Source: Verrucomicrobiota bacterium
GTDB lineage: Bacteria > Verrucomicrobiota > Verrucomicrobiia > Opitutales > Seribacteraceae
Assembly (NCBI GenBank): GCA_014382645.1
Contig: JACNJI010000256.1
Coordinates: 1 to 7,677, forward strand
DNA length: 7,677 nt
Reading direction: 5' to 3'
Program-made: the position numbers and the translations under genes
Notes under the pieces: model-generated
Seen by the model: only the letters and a program-made list of their open reading frames with translations
Told to the model about the DNA's origin: nothing
Databases searched by the model: none
Part shown: piece by piece, positions 1 to 6,152 of the stretch
How positions within the stretch are numbered: the stretch's first letter is position 1
Layout of the letters: every line of letters starts with the position of its first letter

Positions 1-627
1 CAGGTGTACAGTTGCGTGTAGCTGTAGCGATTGCCTGATATCGATATAGGAGGGGGCGCCGTAGATGTCATAAACACCCCCGAAGCCCTCGGGATTGTTG
101 TCGCAGAAGCCGGCAGAACTGTGCTCTTGAATGCGGTCCACGAATTGATCGATCAGTTTTCCCGTCTCGTCTTTTTTGGAGAGTCCAAGGCTGAATCGGG
201 AAACGGACTTTGCGATGTTGAAGGACTGAAAGTGGTTGTTGTAATCGGAACGGGAAAGAAGGCGTTGGTCGAGTTGCTCGCGGGTGGGGTCGAGAAGGCG
301 CTCCCAAACTTCATTTCGTTCTTTGGCGGCACCGAATGAAAGCAACCCTAGGGCGGCGTAAGCGAGACCGTTTTCACTTTCTTCGGAGGCAAAGGCTTGA
401 TGGGTGATGCAACGAGCCGCGAGGTCGTTCAGGTCATGACCTTCCAGTTCCGTTTCCCCGCTGGCGCGAAAGTACTCGCCTATCGCTAGTGCGGCGTGGC
501 CGGATTCGTCAATTCTTGTGTTTTCTCCGGCGGCGGCGGCGATTGATCCCGCGTCACTGATGTATTGAAGATTGTTGCCAAGGATCGATCGAGCCAAGTC
601 CATGCACTGGTCGGCGAAGTTTTGCAT
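1..627 (-). CDS. Hypothetical helical protein, N-terminal part (runs off the left edge)
   Basis: An open reading frame of 209 codons runs from an ATG at 627 down to base 1 with no stop, so the C-terminus lies outside the window. I do not recognise the family. The visible part is hydrophilic and mostly helix-compatible, with no signal peptide or membrane segment. It is rich in Ala, Leu, Glu and Asp and reads like successive amphipathic helices. A Gly/Asp/Tyr-rich loop follows at residues 173-195 (key residues F174, D176, G181, G183-G184, Y186, D187, Y189, Y194). Helical pairs broken by such loops are seen in alpha/alpha-toroid proteins such as polysaccharide lyases and glycosidase-like domains; that is only an inference from pattern. 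A second in-frame ATG (M9, at 603) is an alternative start. Neither start has a clear ribosome binding site. The gene lies downstream of rho on the same strand with a 72-base gap, so it may have its own promoter. Confidence 0.75.
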   Translation of the reverse strand, partial: MQNFADQCMDLARSILGNNLQYISDAGSIAAAAGENTRIDESGHAALAIGEYFRASGETELEGHDLNDLAARCITHQAFASEESENGLAYAALGLLSFGAAKERNEVWERLLDPTREQLDQRLLSRSDYNNHFQSFNIAKSVSRFSLGLSKKDETGKLIDQFVDRIQEHSSAGFCDNNPEGFGGVYDIYGAPSYIDIRQSLQLHATVHL

Positions 628-664
628 GCGGGTAGTAGGTAGTAAAGCGTAGGGAAAAGGATGG

Positions 665-707
665 AAAAAATGTCTGCTTACGGGCTTCGAGTCAATATGT
701 TAAGCAG
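665..707 (-). terminator. Possible intrinsic terminator after rho
   Basis: Read on the minus strand, CTGCTTA (707-701) is perfectly complementary to TAAGCAG (680-674). This gives a 7-bp stem with a 20-base loop, followed after three bases by a run of six T (670-665). The stem includes the rho stop codon (702-700). The T-run and position fit an intrinsic terminator. The long loop and the three G/C pairs out of seven make it weaker than a typical one. Confidence 0.4.
667..695 (-). promoter_or_regulatory. Weak candidate promoter for the gene starting at 627
   Basis: On the minus strand a TTGACT box (695-690) matches five of six bases of the sigma-70 -35 consensus. It is followed after 17 bases by CATTTT (672-667), which matches only three of six -10 bases. 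A start near 660 would give a leader of about 33 bases before the ATG at 627. The elements overlap the possible rho terminator, so at most one reading may be right. The weak -10 box keeps confidence low. Confidence 0.22.
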
Positions 708-1890
708 TGGTGATTAGTTTAAGAAACTCTTTGTTGTCGGCAGTTTTTTCCATTCGTTCTATTAGGGTCTCGGCAGCATCCGCGATTTTCATGGGAGCCA
801 TGGCTCGCCGGACGAACGAGGATTTTTCCAAGACCTCGGGTGATAACAAGTCCTCCTCTTTACGAGTGCCGGAGGCGGCGAGGTTGATGGCGGGCCAGAG
901 TCGAAGTTCCGCAACCTTGCGGTCGAGAACTATCTCGCTGTTCCCGGTACCCTTGAATTCTTGAAATATAAGTTCGTCCATCTTGGAGCCGGTTTCCACT
1001 AGAGCAGTGGCCACGATCGTTAGGCTGCCGGCTTCTTCCGAATTTCGTGCGGCGGAAAATATCTGTCTAGGTTTTTCAAGCGCCCTGGCGTCCAATCCCC
1101 CCGTCATGGTTCGCCCTCCCTTGCCGGTGGCGGCATTGTACGCTCGCGATAGGCGTGTGATCGAATCTAGCAACAGGACCACGTCTTTTCCGGTTTCCAC
1201 TAACCGTTTGGCTCGCTCGATGGCCAATTCGGCAACGCGCAGATGGTTCTTTACTTCTTCGTCGTTGGACGAGGCGTATATTTCGGCGGGAACGGACCTG
1301 CGAAAGTCGGTGACCTCCTCGGGCCTTTCATCCACCAATAAAACCATTAGGTGGCACTCCGGGTGATTTTCTTCCACACCTTTTGCGATATCGTGCAATA
1401 TGGTGGTCTTTCCCGTCCTCGGCGGAGCGACAATGAGTGCGCGTTGCCCTTTGCCGATGGGGCAAAACATGTCAATGATTCGGGAGGTCATTCGTCCGTC
1501 ACTTACTTCGAGAGTCAATTTTTCTTTTGGCTGGATAGTGGTAAGTTGATCGAAGCGAAACTGAATCTTTCTCTCGTTGATCGACAAACCATCAACGGTC
1601 TCGATGAAGCGAACCTTTGGGTTGCCATACTTATTGTCGGACGTTGCGTTGGCGGTTAAGTGAGACCCCTTCCGTAGTTTGAAGCGTCGCAACAGCTCGC
1701 GAGGAACAAAGGGATCGTGGGGGGTTGTTTTACCCCCCCTTGAGAGATCAAGCAAGATGCCCGACTTGTTTTCAGTCGGTTCCAAGATGCCCTCGACCTG
1801 AATAAGGTCTTGAGGCGGACTGTTGTTTTCGCTCATGGACCAGAAAGGCGTTGTTAATGATGGGTCCGTAATTTGCATGACATTGGGCAT
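700..1890 (-). CDS. rho: Transcription termination factor Rho
   Basis: This 396-residue protein is a hexameric RNA-dependent ATPase/helicase that releases RNA polymerase at Rho-dependent terminators. The C-terminal motor is canonical. It has a Walker A loop APPRTGKTT at 155-163 (Lys161), DERPEEVTD at 187-195, Walker B VVLLLD at 237-242, and a [10 protein letters not shown]-loop region at 263-271. The R-loop is EFKGTGN at 311-317 and the predicted arginine finger is R343 in SGTRKEE. Length is close to E. coli Rho (419), without the long N-terminal insertion found in many high-GC bacteria. The N-terminal cold-shock-like domain (about 31-115) is recognisable, but the RNP1 segment GFGFLR of E. 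coli is replaced by KSGILL (42-47), removing both aromatic residues. The small N-terminal helical domain is reduced. I use the ATG at 1890, the longest frame; ATGs at 1878 (M5) and 1836 (M19, MSENNSPP) are alternatives and none has a clear Shine-Dalgarno. It is divergent from metG. Confidence 0.97.
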   Translation of the reverse strand: MPNVMQITDPSLTTPFWSMSENNSPPQDLIQVEGILEPTENKSGILLDLSRGGKTTPHDPFVPRELLRRFKLRKGSHLTANATSDNKYGNPKVRFIETVDGLSINERKIQFRFDQLTTIQPKEKLTLEVSDGRMTSRIIDMFCPIGKGQRALIVAPPRTGKTTILHDIAKGVEENHPECHLMVLLVDERPEEVTDFRRSVPAEIYASSNDEEVKNHLRVAELAIERAKRLVETGKDVVLLLDSITRLSRAYNAATGKGGRTMTGGLDARALEKPRQIFSAARNSEEAGSLTIVATALVETGSKMDELIFQEFKGTGNSEIVLDRKVAELRLWPAINLAASGTRKEEDLLSPEVLEKSSFVRRAMAPMKIADAAETLIERMEKTADNKEFLKLITTA

Positions 1891-1924
1891 GCTTATGTAG
1901 GGATTTATCAGTGAATCGCCTTTG

Positions 1925-1992
1925 CTTCATCGGGTGAAGTCTCGCGTCATGTGAATGGCTTGTTGCGAGAAGCGTTCGCTGAATCTTCACCC
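1925..1992. repeat. Overlapping inverted repeats in the rho leader region
   Basis: GGGTGAAG at 1932-1939 is the exact reverse complement of CTTCACCC at 1985-1992, giving an 8-bp stem enclosing 45 bases. The TGAAG at 1935-1939 can instead pair with CTTCA at 1925-1929, a 5-bp stem with a 5-base loop. The two pairings share bases and cannot form together. In a minus-strand transcript this would lie in the 5' leader of rho. Whether it is functional is unknown. Confidence 0.4.
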
Positions 1993-2067
1993 ATCATGAA
2001 AATAGGTGCGGTGGAGTCAACCATTGAAAACAGAATTTAGCGAAAGGTTTTGTCTTTCCTTTCAGTT

Positions 2068-2094
2068 AGCCTAATTCATAGGAGCCTAATTCAT
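2068..2094 (+). repeat. 12-base tandem repeat overlapping the metG start
   Basis: AGCCTAATTCAT occurs at 2068-2079 and again at 2083-2094, a period of 15 bases. The second copy includes the first two bases of the metG start codon. The 3-base spacer together with the second copy's first bases forms the ribosome binding site. It looks like a small local duplication. Confidence 0.85.
2080..2084 (+). promoter_or_regulatory. Ribosome binding site of metG
   Basis: AGGAG lies 8 bases before the ATG at 2093 and fixes that start. It is the only clear Shine-Dalgarno in the window; the other genes lack a comparable one. Confidence 0.8.
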
Positions 2095-3616
2095 GAAAAA
2101 GTTTTACCTCACTACGGCTATAGACTACGCAAACGGTTCACCGCATCTTGGCCATGCCTACGAAAAAGTGTTATCGGATGTTATCGTGCGGCATCGCCGG
2201 CTCTTAGGCGTGGACGTCCATTTCTTAACGGGTTTGGACGAACACGGACAAAAGGTGCAACAGGGAGCTCGGGCGGAGGGGATGGAACCCCAGGAACGGT
2301 GTGACCTTATTGCGGAAGAGTTTATCGTACTGTTGGAAAAACTCCGGATATCCAACGACGATTATCTGCGTACCACTCAGGATCGGCACAAACGAGTTGT
2401 CCGCACTCTCCTGCAGCAACTTTATGATCGAGGAGAAATTTATCAGGCTGAATACTGTGGATACTACTCTTCCCGAGCCGAACAGTTCCTGCAGGAAAAG
2501 GACAAAGTCGATGGGAAGTGGCCCGAAATCTTCGGGGAGGTTGTGGAAGTGACCGAAAGCAATTATTTTTTCAAGCTCGGGCAATACCAAGAATGGTTAA
2601 TCGATTTCCTCTCGGAGAATGACGATTTCATACAGCCTGAATTTCGCCGCAATCAAGTGCTGGAGTTCTTGAAGGAACCAATTAACGACCTTTGCATCTC
2701 CAGACCTCGCGAGAGGCTGGAGTGGGGTATTCCCCTGCCATTTGATGAAAGTTACGTGACCTATGTCTGGTTTGACGCTCTCGTGAACTACGTGTCCGCT
2801 GCCGGATTTGGCGATGAAGGATTCGATTCCCTGTGGCCAGCCGACGTACATGTCATCGGCAAGGACATTTTAGTTCCTCCTCATTCCGTTTACTGGCCCA
2901 TAATGCTGAAGGCCTGCGGACTGCCTTTGCCAAAAAGTATTTTGGTGCACGGATGGTGGATGATCTCCGGAGCCAAAATGTCAAAGAGTACGGGTGAATC
3001 GGTAGATCCTTTGGAGTTGGTCGACCTTCGTGGAGCCGATGCCTTTCGTTATTTTGTGATGCGCGAAATGACCGTTGGGCAAGACGCCGACTTTACTCTC
3101 GAACGCTTCGACTCTCGCTATCATGCCGATCTCGGTAACGATCTGGGCAATCTGCTAAGCCGCATCCTGAACATGACAGCTCGTTATTGCGACGGCAAGG
3201 TGCCCGAAGCCACTATTGCGGAGAAGCCTGAGTCCGACCTCGCCGACTTATGGGACGAGGCCCATGTCGGAGCACGAGAACTTTTCGATGAATACAAGTT
3301 TAACTTGGGCCTCGAAAAAATCTTTGTATTCATTCGAGGGATAAATCGTTATGCCGAGGAGCGCTCGCCGTGGAAACTTGCAAAATCCGAGGCGATTGAG
3401 GATCGCGCCAAACTAGAGACCTCGCTGGCCTTTATCGTCGAGGCTCTTCGCTTGGCCGTGGCATTGCTTGCACCCGTTATGCCAGGCGTTAACGATCAGG
3501 TGAACAAACTACTTGGAATTGCCGCAACCACCTTATGGGAGGAAGACTTGGTTTGGGATCATCGTCTTGCGGGGAACGCGCTTGGTCCGAAAACGATTTT
3601 ATTTCCGAGGGATTAG
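2093..3616 (+). CDS. metG: Methionyl-tRNA synthetase (short form, no C-terminal tRNA-binding domain)
   Basis: This class I aminoacyl-tRNA synthetase activates methionine with ATP and charges initiator and elongator tRNA-Met in the cytoplasm. The protein has 507 residues. The Rossmann catalytic domain carries the HIGH-type signature HLGH at 18-21, TGLDEHG at 46-52, YVWFDALVNY at 224-233, GKDIL at 256-260 and the KMSKS loop at 295-299. The C-terminal helical anticodon-binding domain includes NRYAEERSPWKLAK at 418-431, where the Trp is the usual anticodon-contacting position. The connective-peptide knuckle (about 122-160) has a single Cys (C122), so the zinc-binding Cys sets of many MetRS are absent. 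No C-terminal EMAP/Trbp111-like domain follows, as in other short MetRS forms. The start is fixed by AGGAG 8 bases upstream and by the standard N-terminus. The stop TAG overlaps the convergent CBS-protein gene stop by 4 bases. Resemblance to Verrucomicrobiota-type enzymes is an impression, not a computed result. Confidence 0.97.
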   Translation: MKKFYLTTAIDYANGSPHLGHAYEKVLSDVIVRHRRLLGVDVHFLTGLDEHGQKVQQGARAEGMEPQERCDLIAEEFIVLLEKLRISNDDYLRTTQDRHKRVVRTLLQQLYDRGEIYQAEYCGYYSSRAEQFLQEKDKVDGKWPEIFGEVVEVTESNYFFKLGQYQEWLIDFLSENDDFIQPEFRRNQVLEFLKEPINDLCISRPRERLEWGIPLPFDESYVTYVWFDALVNYVSAAGFGDEGFDSLWPADVHVIGKDILVPPHSVYWPIMLKACGLPLPKSILVHGWWMISGAKMSKSTGESVDPLELVDLRGADAFRYFVMREMTVGQDADFTLERFDSRYHADLGNDLGNLLSRILNMTARYCDGKVPEATIAEKPESDLADLWDEAHVGARELFDEYKFNLGLEKIFVFIRGINRYAEERSPWKLAKSEAIEDRAKLETSLAFIVEALRLAVALLAPVMPGVNDQVNKLLGIAATTLWEEDLVWDHRLAGNALGPKTILFPRD

Positions 3617-4935
3617 GAACCTTTGGGATCGGTCTTTCCGGAAGGTTCTTTGAGTCTAACCGTCGTTGCAATCACGCGAGTCTCGTCGGCCTGTTCTATC
3701 TCCACCAAGAGATTTCCAAGTTCCACCTTCTCGCCGGCCTCGGGTATTCTTCCTAGTTGACCAGTGAGCGTGCCACCGAAGGTCGCGGCGTCTTCATCTT
3801 CATCGCCAAGATCAAATGCATCGGGAAGTTCGTGAACGGGAGCCATTCCCGACACTCGCCAAAAGTCAGCATCTTCTTGAATGATAAAATCCTCTTCCAC
3901 ATCAAATTCGTCTCGAATCTCTCCCACTACTTCTTCCAGAATGTCCTCTAGCGTAAGTGCGCCCACCGTTCCACCGAATTCATCTAGAACCATGGCCATG
4001 TGAGCTCGATGCTGAAGCAATTGCCTCAATGCTACGGGGAGAGGGTCGGAGGGAGAAAAGTTCGGAGCTCGCCTCGCAAGATTTCGCAAGTCCACTTTCT
4101 TTCCTTCTGCCAAAAGGCGAAATATGCCCTTCACGTGAACGATTCCTAGGCATCGATCTAAATCGCCTTCGCACAACGGCAGTCGGGTATGCCCGCAGGA
4201 GCTAGCGATCGAGAGATTTTCCTCGATCGAGTCATTCGCATCCAGAAAGCGAACCTGATTCCGGGGCATGAGGGCGTCCTGAACGTCTAGATTCCTAAGA
4301 TCGAGGGTATTCCCAACAATTTCGCGAATCTCGGGATGCAGCTCCGACCCTTCTTCTTGTAGAGTCTTAATGTGCTCCGCCACTTCCTCTTCCGACTCAC
4401 CCGTTTCCTTCTCTTTGCCGATTATTACGCAAAGGAAGTTTTCCTTGAGGGCGAGTATGTAGCGCAAGGGTTTGCAAAGCAGTCTTATTGCGTGCATGGC
4501 GGGAGTTGCAGCTCGCATGTGCCAAGCGGCAAACGGACGGGCCGCTACCATCGGCCCCAGAATCCCGATGATCGTTCTCTCCGCTAACAGAACAAGAAGA
4601 AATGCTGCGGCAGCCAGACAGTATGCAGCCCAGACCGCAGTAGACCCGGAGAGTCCTCTCAATAATCCATAAAAAGCGAAAAATCCAAAGGTTACCTGAA
4701 CGGCCGAAAGCGTTGCCGCTTCTACGCTCCACGGGCGAAACTCGTTATCAGAATCCAGAAGCCGGCCAACCAATTTTCCTTTTCGCAATACTTCTTCCGA
4801 GGACGTGGAGGCTCCCGCCCGAATCCTGTCTACGAATGCGCGGTAAACCGCTACTTGATGACCCCACACGGAGGCAAGAACCCACCCCGCAAGTAACCAT
4901 GGAATGCTTTCTTGAAGAAGAAGACCTAGGCTCAT
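3613..4935 (-). CDS. CNNM/CBS/CorC-HlyC domain membrane protein, divergent membrane domain
   Basis: This 440-residue protein belongs to the CNNM/CorC (hemolysin-like, formerly TlyC) family, whose members are linked to magnesium or cobalt homeostasis in the inner membrane. Hydrophobic segments lie at about 5-25, 73-96 and 100-131. A CBS pair follows: the first module starts around MPRNQVRFLD (223-232), and the second ends with DEFGGTVGALTLEDILEE at 318-335 and VVGEIRDEFD. A CorC_HlyC domain (about 350-428) closes the protein. The cytoplasmic half matches the family well. The membrane half does not: the usual small-residue and Ser/Glu-rich first helix and the GEIxPK motif are not visible, the corresponding stretch reading LLAERTIIGILGPMVAARP (116-134). 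It may be a divergent transporter or have lost transport. The start is an ATG whose bases overlap the hisC stop (ATGA), which suggests translational coupling. The stop overlaps metG. Confidence 0.88.
   Translation of the reverse strand: MSLGLLLQESIPWLLAGWVLASVWGHQVAVYRAFVDRIRAGASTSSEEVLRKGKLVGRLLDSDNEFRPWSVEAATLSAVQVTFGFFAFYGLLRGLSGSTAVWAAYCLAAAAFLLVLLAERTIIGILGPMVAARPFAAWHMRAATPAMHAIRLLCKPLRYILALKENFLCVIIGKEKETGESEEEVAEHIKTLQEEGSELHPEIREIVGNTLDLRNLDVQDALMPRNQVRFLDANDSIEENLSIASSCGHTRLPLCEGDLDRCLGIVHVKGIFRLLAEGKKVDLRNLARRAPNFSPSDPLPVALRQLLQHRAHMAMVLDEFGGTVGALTLEDILEEVVGEIRDEFDVEEDFIIQEDADFWRVSGMAPVHELPDAFDLGDEDEDAATFGGTLTGQLGRIPEAGEKVELGNLLVEIEQADETRVIATTVRLKEPSGKTDPKGS
3615..3650. terminator. 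Hairpin at the convergent metG/CBS-protein gene junction
   Basis: GAACCTT (3617-3623) is exactly complementary to AAGGTTC (3642-3648). As plus-strand RNA the stem extends to about 10 pairs with A3615-U3650 and two G-U wobbles. An inner CGG/CCG stem (3630-3632 with 3638-3640) can form within the loop. It sits at the last bases of metG and inside the last codons of the opposing gene, so it could slow polymerase from either side. There is no good T-run on either strand, so intrinsic termination is uncertain. Confidence 0.35.
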
Positions 4936-6041
4936 CCGTGTTTCATAGAGACATTGGCAAGTGATGCGCCCAAGGTGTCGAGTGCTTTATTGTTTTGTTC
5001 CCGAGTGCCAACCGTCAAACGAATGTATTTCGATAGACCTCCCCCGAAGGAACGTACGATGACCCCATGTTTCTGCAACTCGGCAAATATTGCTTCTCCA
5101 TCTCCCACTTTTACGAGAATAAAATTTGCTTGGCTCGGGACATATTCCAAACCCAAGGCCGAGAAACCTGCTTCTAGTTGCGAAAGGCCGGCCTTATTTG
5201 CTTGGCGACATTGAGTCGTCCACTCCTCGTCTCCCAGGGCGGCTTGGGCAGCAGCTTGAGCTATGGAGTTGGCATTGAATGGCTGCCGCGCCCTATGAAG
5301 AAGAGCCGCCATGGCTTCGCCGGAGTAACCGTATCCGAGGCGAAGTCCCGCCAGTCCGTGGATTTTAGAGAATGTTCGCAGACAAATTATGTTCCGACCC
5401 TCCTCGATGAGGGGTAGCAAATTAGGGGTGACTTCGAGGTATTCCGCATAGGCCTCGTCTAAGCAAAAGACGACGTGTTCGGGCAACCCTTCTGCAAACC
5501 GCACGATCTCATCGGCCTCGTTGGCCGTGCCCGTTGGGTTGTTCGGGCTAGCTAGAAAGACAAGGCGAGTCTTGTCGGAAATCGCCTCTTTCATTGCCTC
5601 TAGGTCGTGACGAAATTCCGGCATCGGAACTTCCACCGCAGTGGCTCCGAACAAATGGGCCACCAGTTTGTAGACGACGAATGAAAACTGCCCGGCCACA
5701 ATCTCGTCACCCGGTTGCAAGAACACATGGCCTAGAAGCTCGATAATTTCATTTGAGCCATTTCCCAGAACAATTTGTTCGGCGCGGATGTTTCGAACCT
5801 GTGCAATTTTTTTTCTTAGCTCGAGGCCCCCTCCCTCGGGATAGAGCCTTATGTCCTTTAACGCCCTTTCGGCAGCAGCAAGTGCTTTGGGCGAGGGCCC
5901 CAAAGGGTTTTCGTTGGAAGCCAACTTGCAAACATCTCTAGGGTCCAGCCCGTACTCGGCCGCCACTTGTTCAATGGGCTTGCCCGGTAGATAGACGGGT
6001 TGTTCCCGAATATGACTATTCGCGAGGTCGGAGATATTCAT
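4932..6041 (-). CDS. hisC: Histidinol-phosphate aminotransferase
   Basis: This fold-type I PLP enzyme converts imidazole acetol phosphate and glutamate to histidinol phosphate and 2-oxoglutarate in histidine biosynthesis. Taken from the ATG at 6041 it has 369 residues, a normal HisC length. N-terminal YLPGKPIEQV (17-26) and KLASNENPLGPSPKA (39-53) are typical. GNGSNEII (93-100), SPNNPTGT (165-172) and DEAYAEY (195-201) line the cofactor site. Lys226 in RTFSKIHGLAGLRLGYG is the predicted Schiff-base lysine, and Arg341 in YIRLTVGT the carboxylate-binding arginine. The frame stays open upstream to 6137, but those 32 extra codons are not family-like and would reach into the divergent promoter region. 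Some members of this branch also transaminate aromatic amino acids, and there are no other his genes here, so substrate is assigned by family only. Its TGA overlaps the next start in ATGA. Confidence 0.93.
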   Translation of the reverse strand: MNISDLANSHIREQPVYLPGKPIEQVAAEYGLDPRDVCKLASNENPLGPSPKALAAAERALKDIRLYPEGGGLELRKKIAQVRNIRAEQIVLGNGSNEIIELLGHVFLQPGDEIVAGQFSFVVYKLVAHLFGATAVEVPMPEFRHDLEAMKEAISDKTRLVFLASPNNPTGTANEADEIVRFAEGLPEHVVFCLDEAYAEYLEVTPNLLPLIEEGRNIICLRTFSKIHGLAGLRLGYGYSGEAMAALLHRARQPFNANSIAQAAAQAALGDEEWTTQCRQANKAGLSQLEAGFSALGLEYVPSQANFILVKVGDGEAIFAELQKHGVIVRSFGGGLSKYIRLTVGTREQNNKALDTLGASLANVSMKHG

Positions 6042-6152
6042 CCGTATGCATATAGATTTGTACGCTAGATTTAGCTGCGATTGGAAGCAAGGAAAAGCCC
6101 ATCGTTCATGTATCGGCTTGAGGCCGGCTTGGAGCATGATAAGTTTGCAAAT
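6042..6152. other. Divergent hisC/SDR intergenic region
   Basis: About 111 bases separate the chosen starts of hisC (minus) and the SDR gene (plus). Promoters for both should be here, but no -35/-10 pair stands out. An 8-base palindrome TATGCATA lies at 6045-6052, close to the hisC start. An ATG at 6151 is followed at once by TGA, and the GTG start proposed for the SDR gene shares its G at 6153. If the SDR gene begins at the ATG at 6108 instead, the gap shrinks to 66 bases. Confidence 0.5.

Larger units (their letters stand above)
1891..2092. other. Divergent rho/metG intergenic region
   Basis: These 202 bases must hold promoters for both flanking genes, but I could not assign a convincing -35/-10 pair on either strand. 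A TTGAAA at 2024-2029 (plus) lacks a -10 box at normal spacing. The region contains an 8-base inverted repeat, GGGTGAAG (1932-1939) and CTTCACCC (1985-1992), and a competing 5-bp hairpin, CTTCA (1925-1929) with TGAAG (1935-1939). It also holds a tandem 12-base repeat immediately before metG. No small gene is evident. Confidence 0.6.

Noticed and set aside
31..339. Plus-strand open frame of 102 codons at the left end
   Set aside because: It is antisense to the longer edge-spanning minus-strand frame (1-627), which has a more protein-like composition and continues without a stop.
983..1659. Plus-strand open frames opposite rho (983-1366 and 1351-1659)
   Set aside because: They lie antisense to a clearly conserved gene, have no recognisable motifs and no ribosome binding site.
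2024..2029. TTGAAA as a metG -35 box
   Set aside because: No acceptable -10 box lies 15-19 bases downstream.
2225..2851. Minus-strand open frames opposite metG (2225-2590 and 2597-2851)
   Set aside because: They are shadows of the metG codon structure, with no family features.
4397..4732. Minus-strand frame of 111 codons inside the CBS-protein gene
   Set aside because: It is out of frame with the conserved CBS/CorC protein and has an Arg/Ser/Cys-rich composition typical of a shadow frame.
5807..5814. Run of eight T (A8 in the hisC sense strand) as a possible frameshift or phase-variation site
   Set aside because: It encodes normal Arg-Lys-Lys-Ile residues of hisC in frame, and nothing downstream suggests an alternative product.
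6045..6052. TATGCATA palindrome as an operator near hisC
   Set aside because: Eight-base AT-rich palindromes are common by chance, and there is no second copy or known regulator match here.
6042..6137. N-terminal extension of hisC by 32 codons from an ATG at 6137
   Set aside because: The added residues are not HisC-like, would fill the divergent promoter gap and overlap the SDR 5' region. The ATG at 6041 gives the normal family length.
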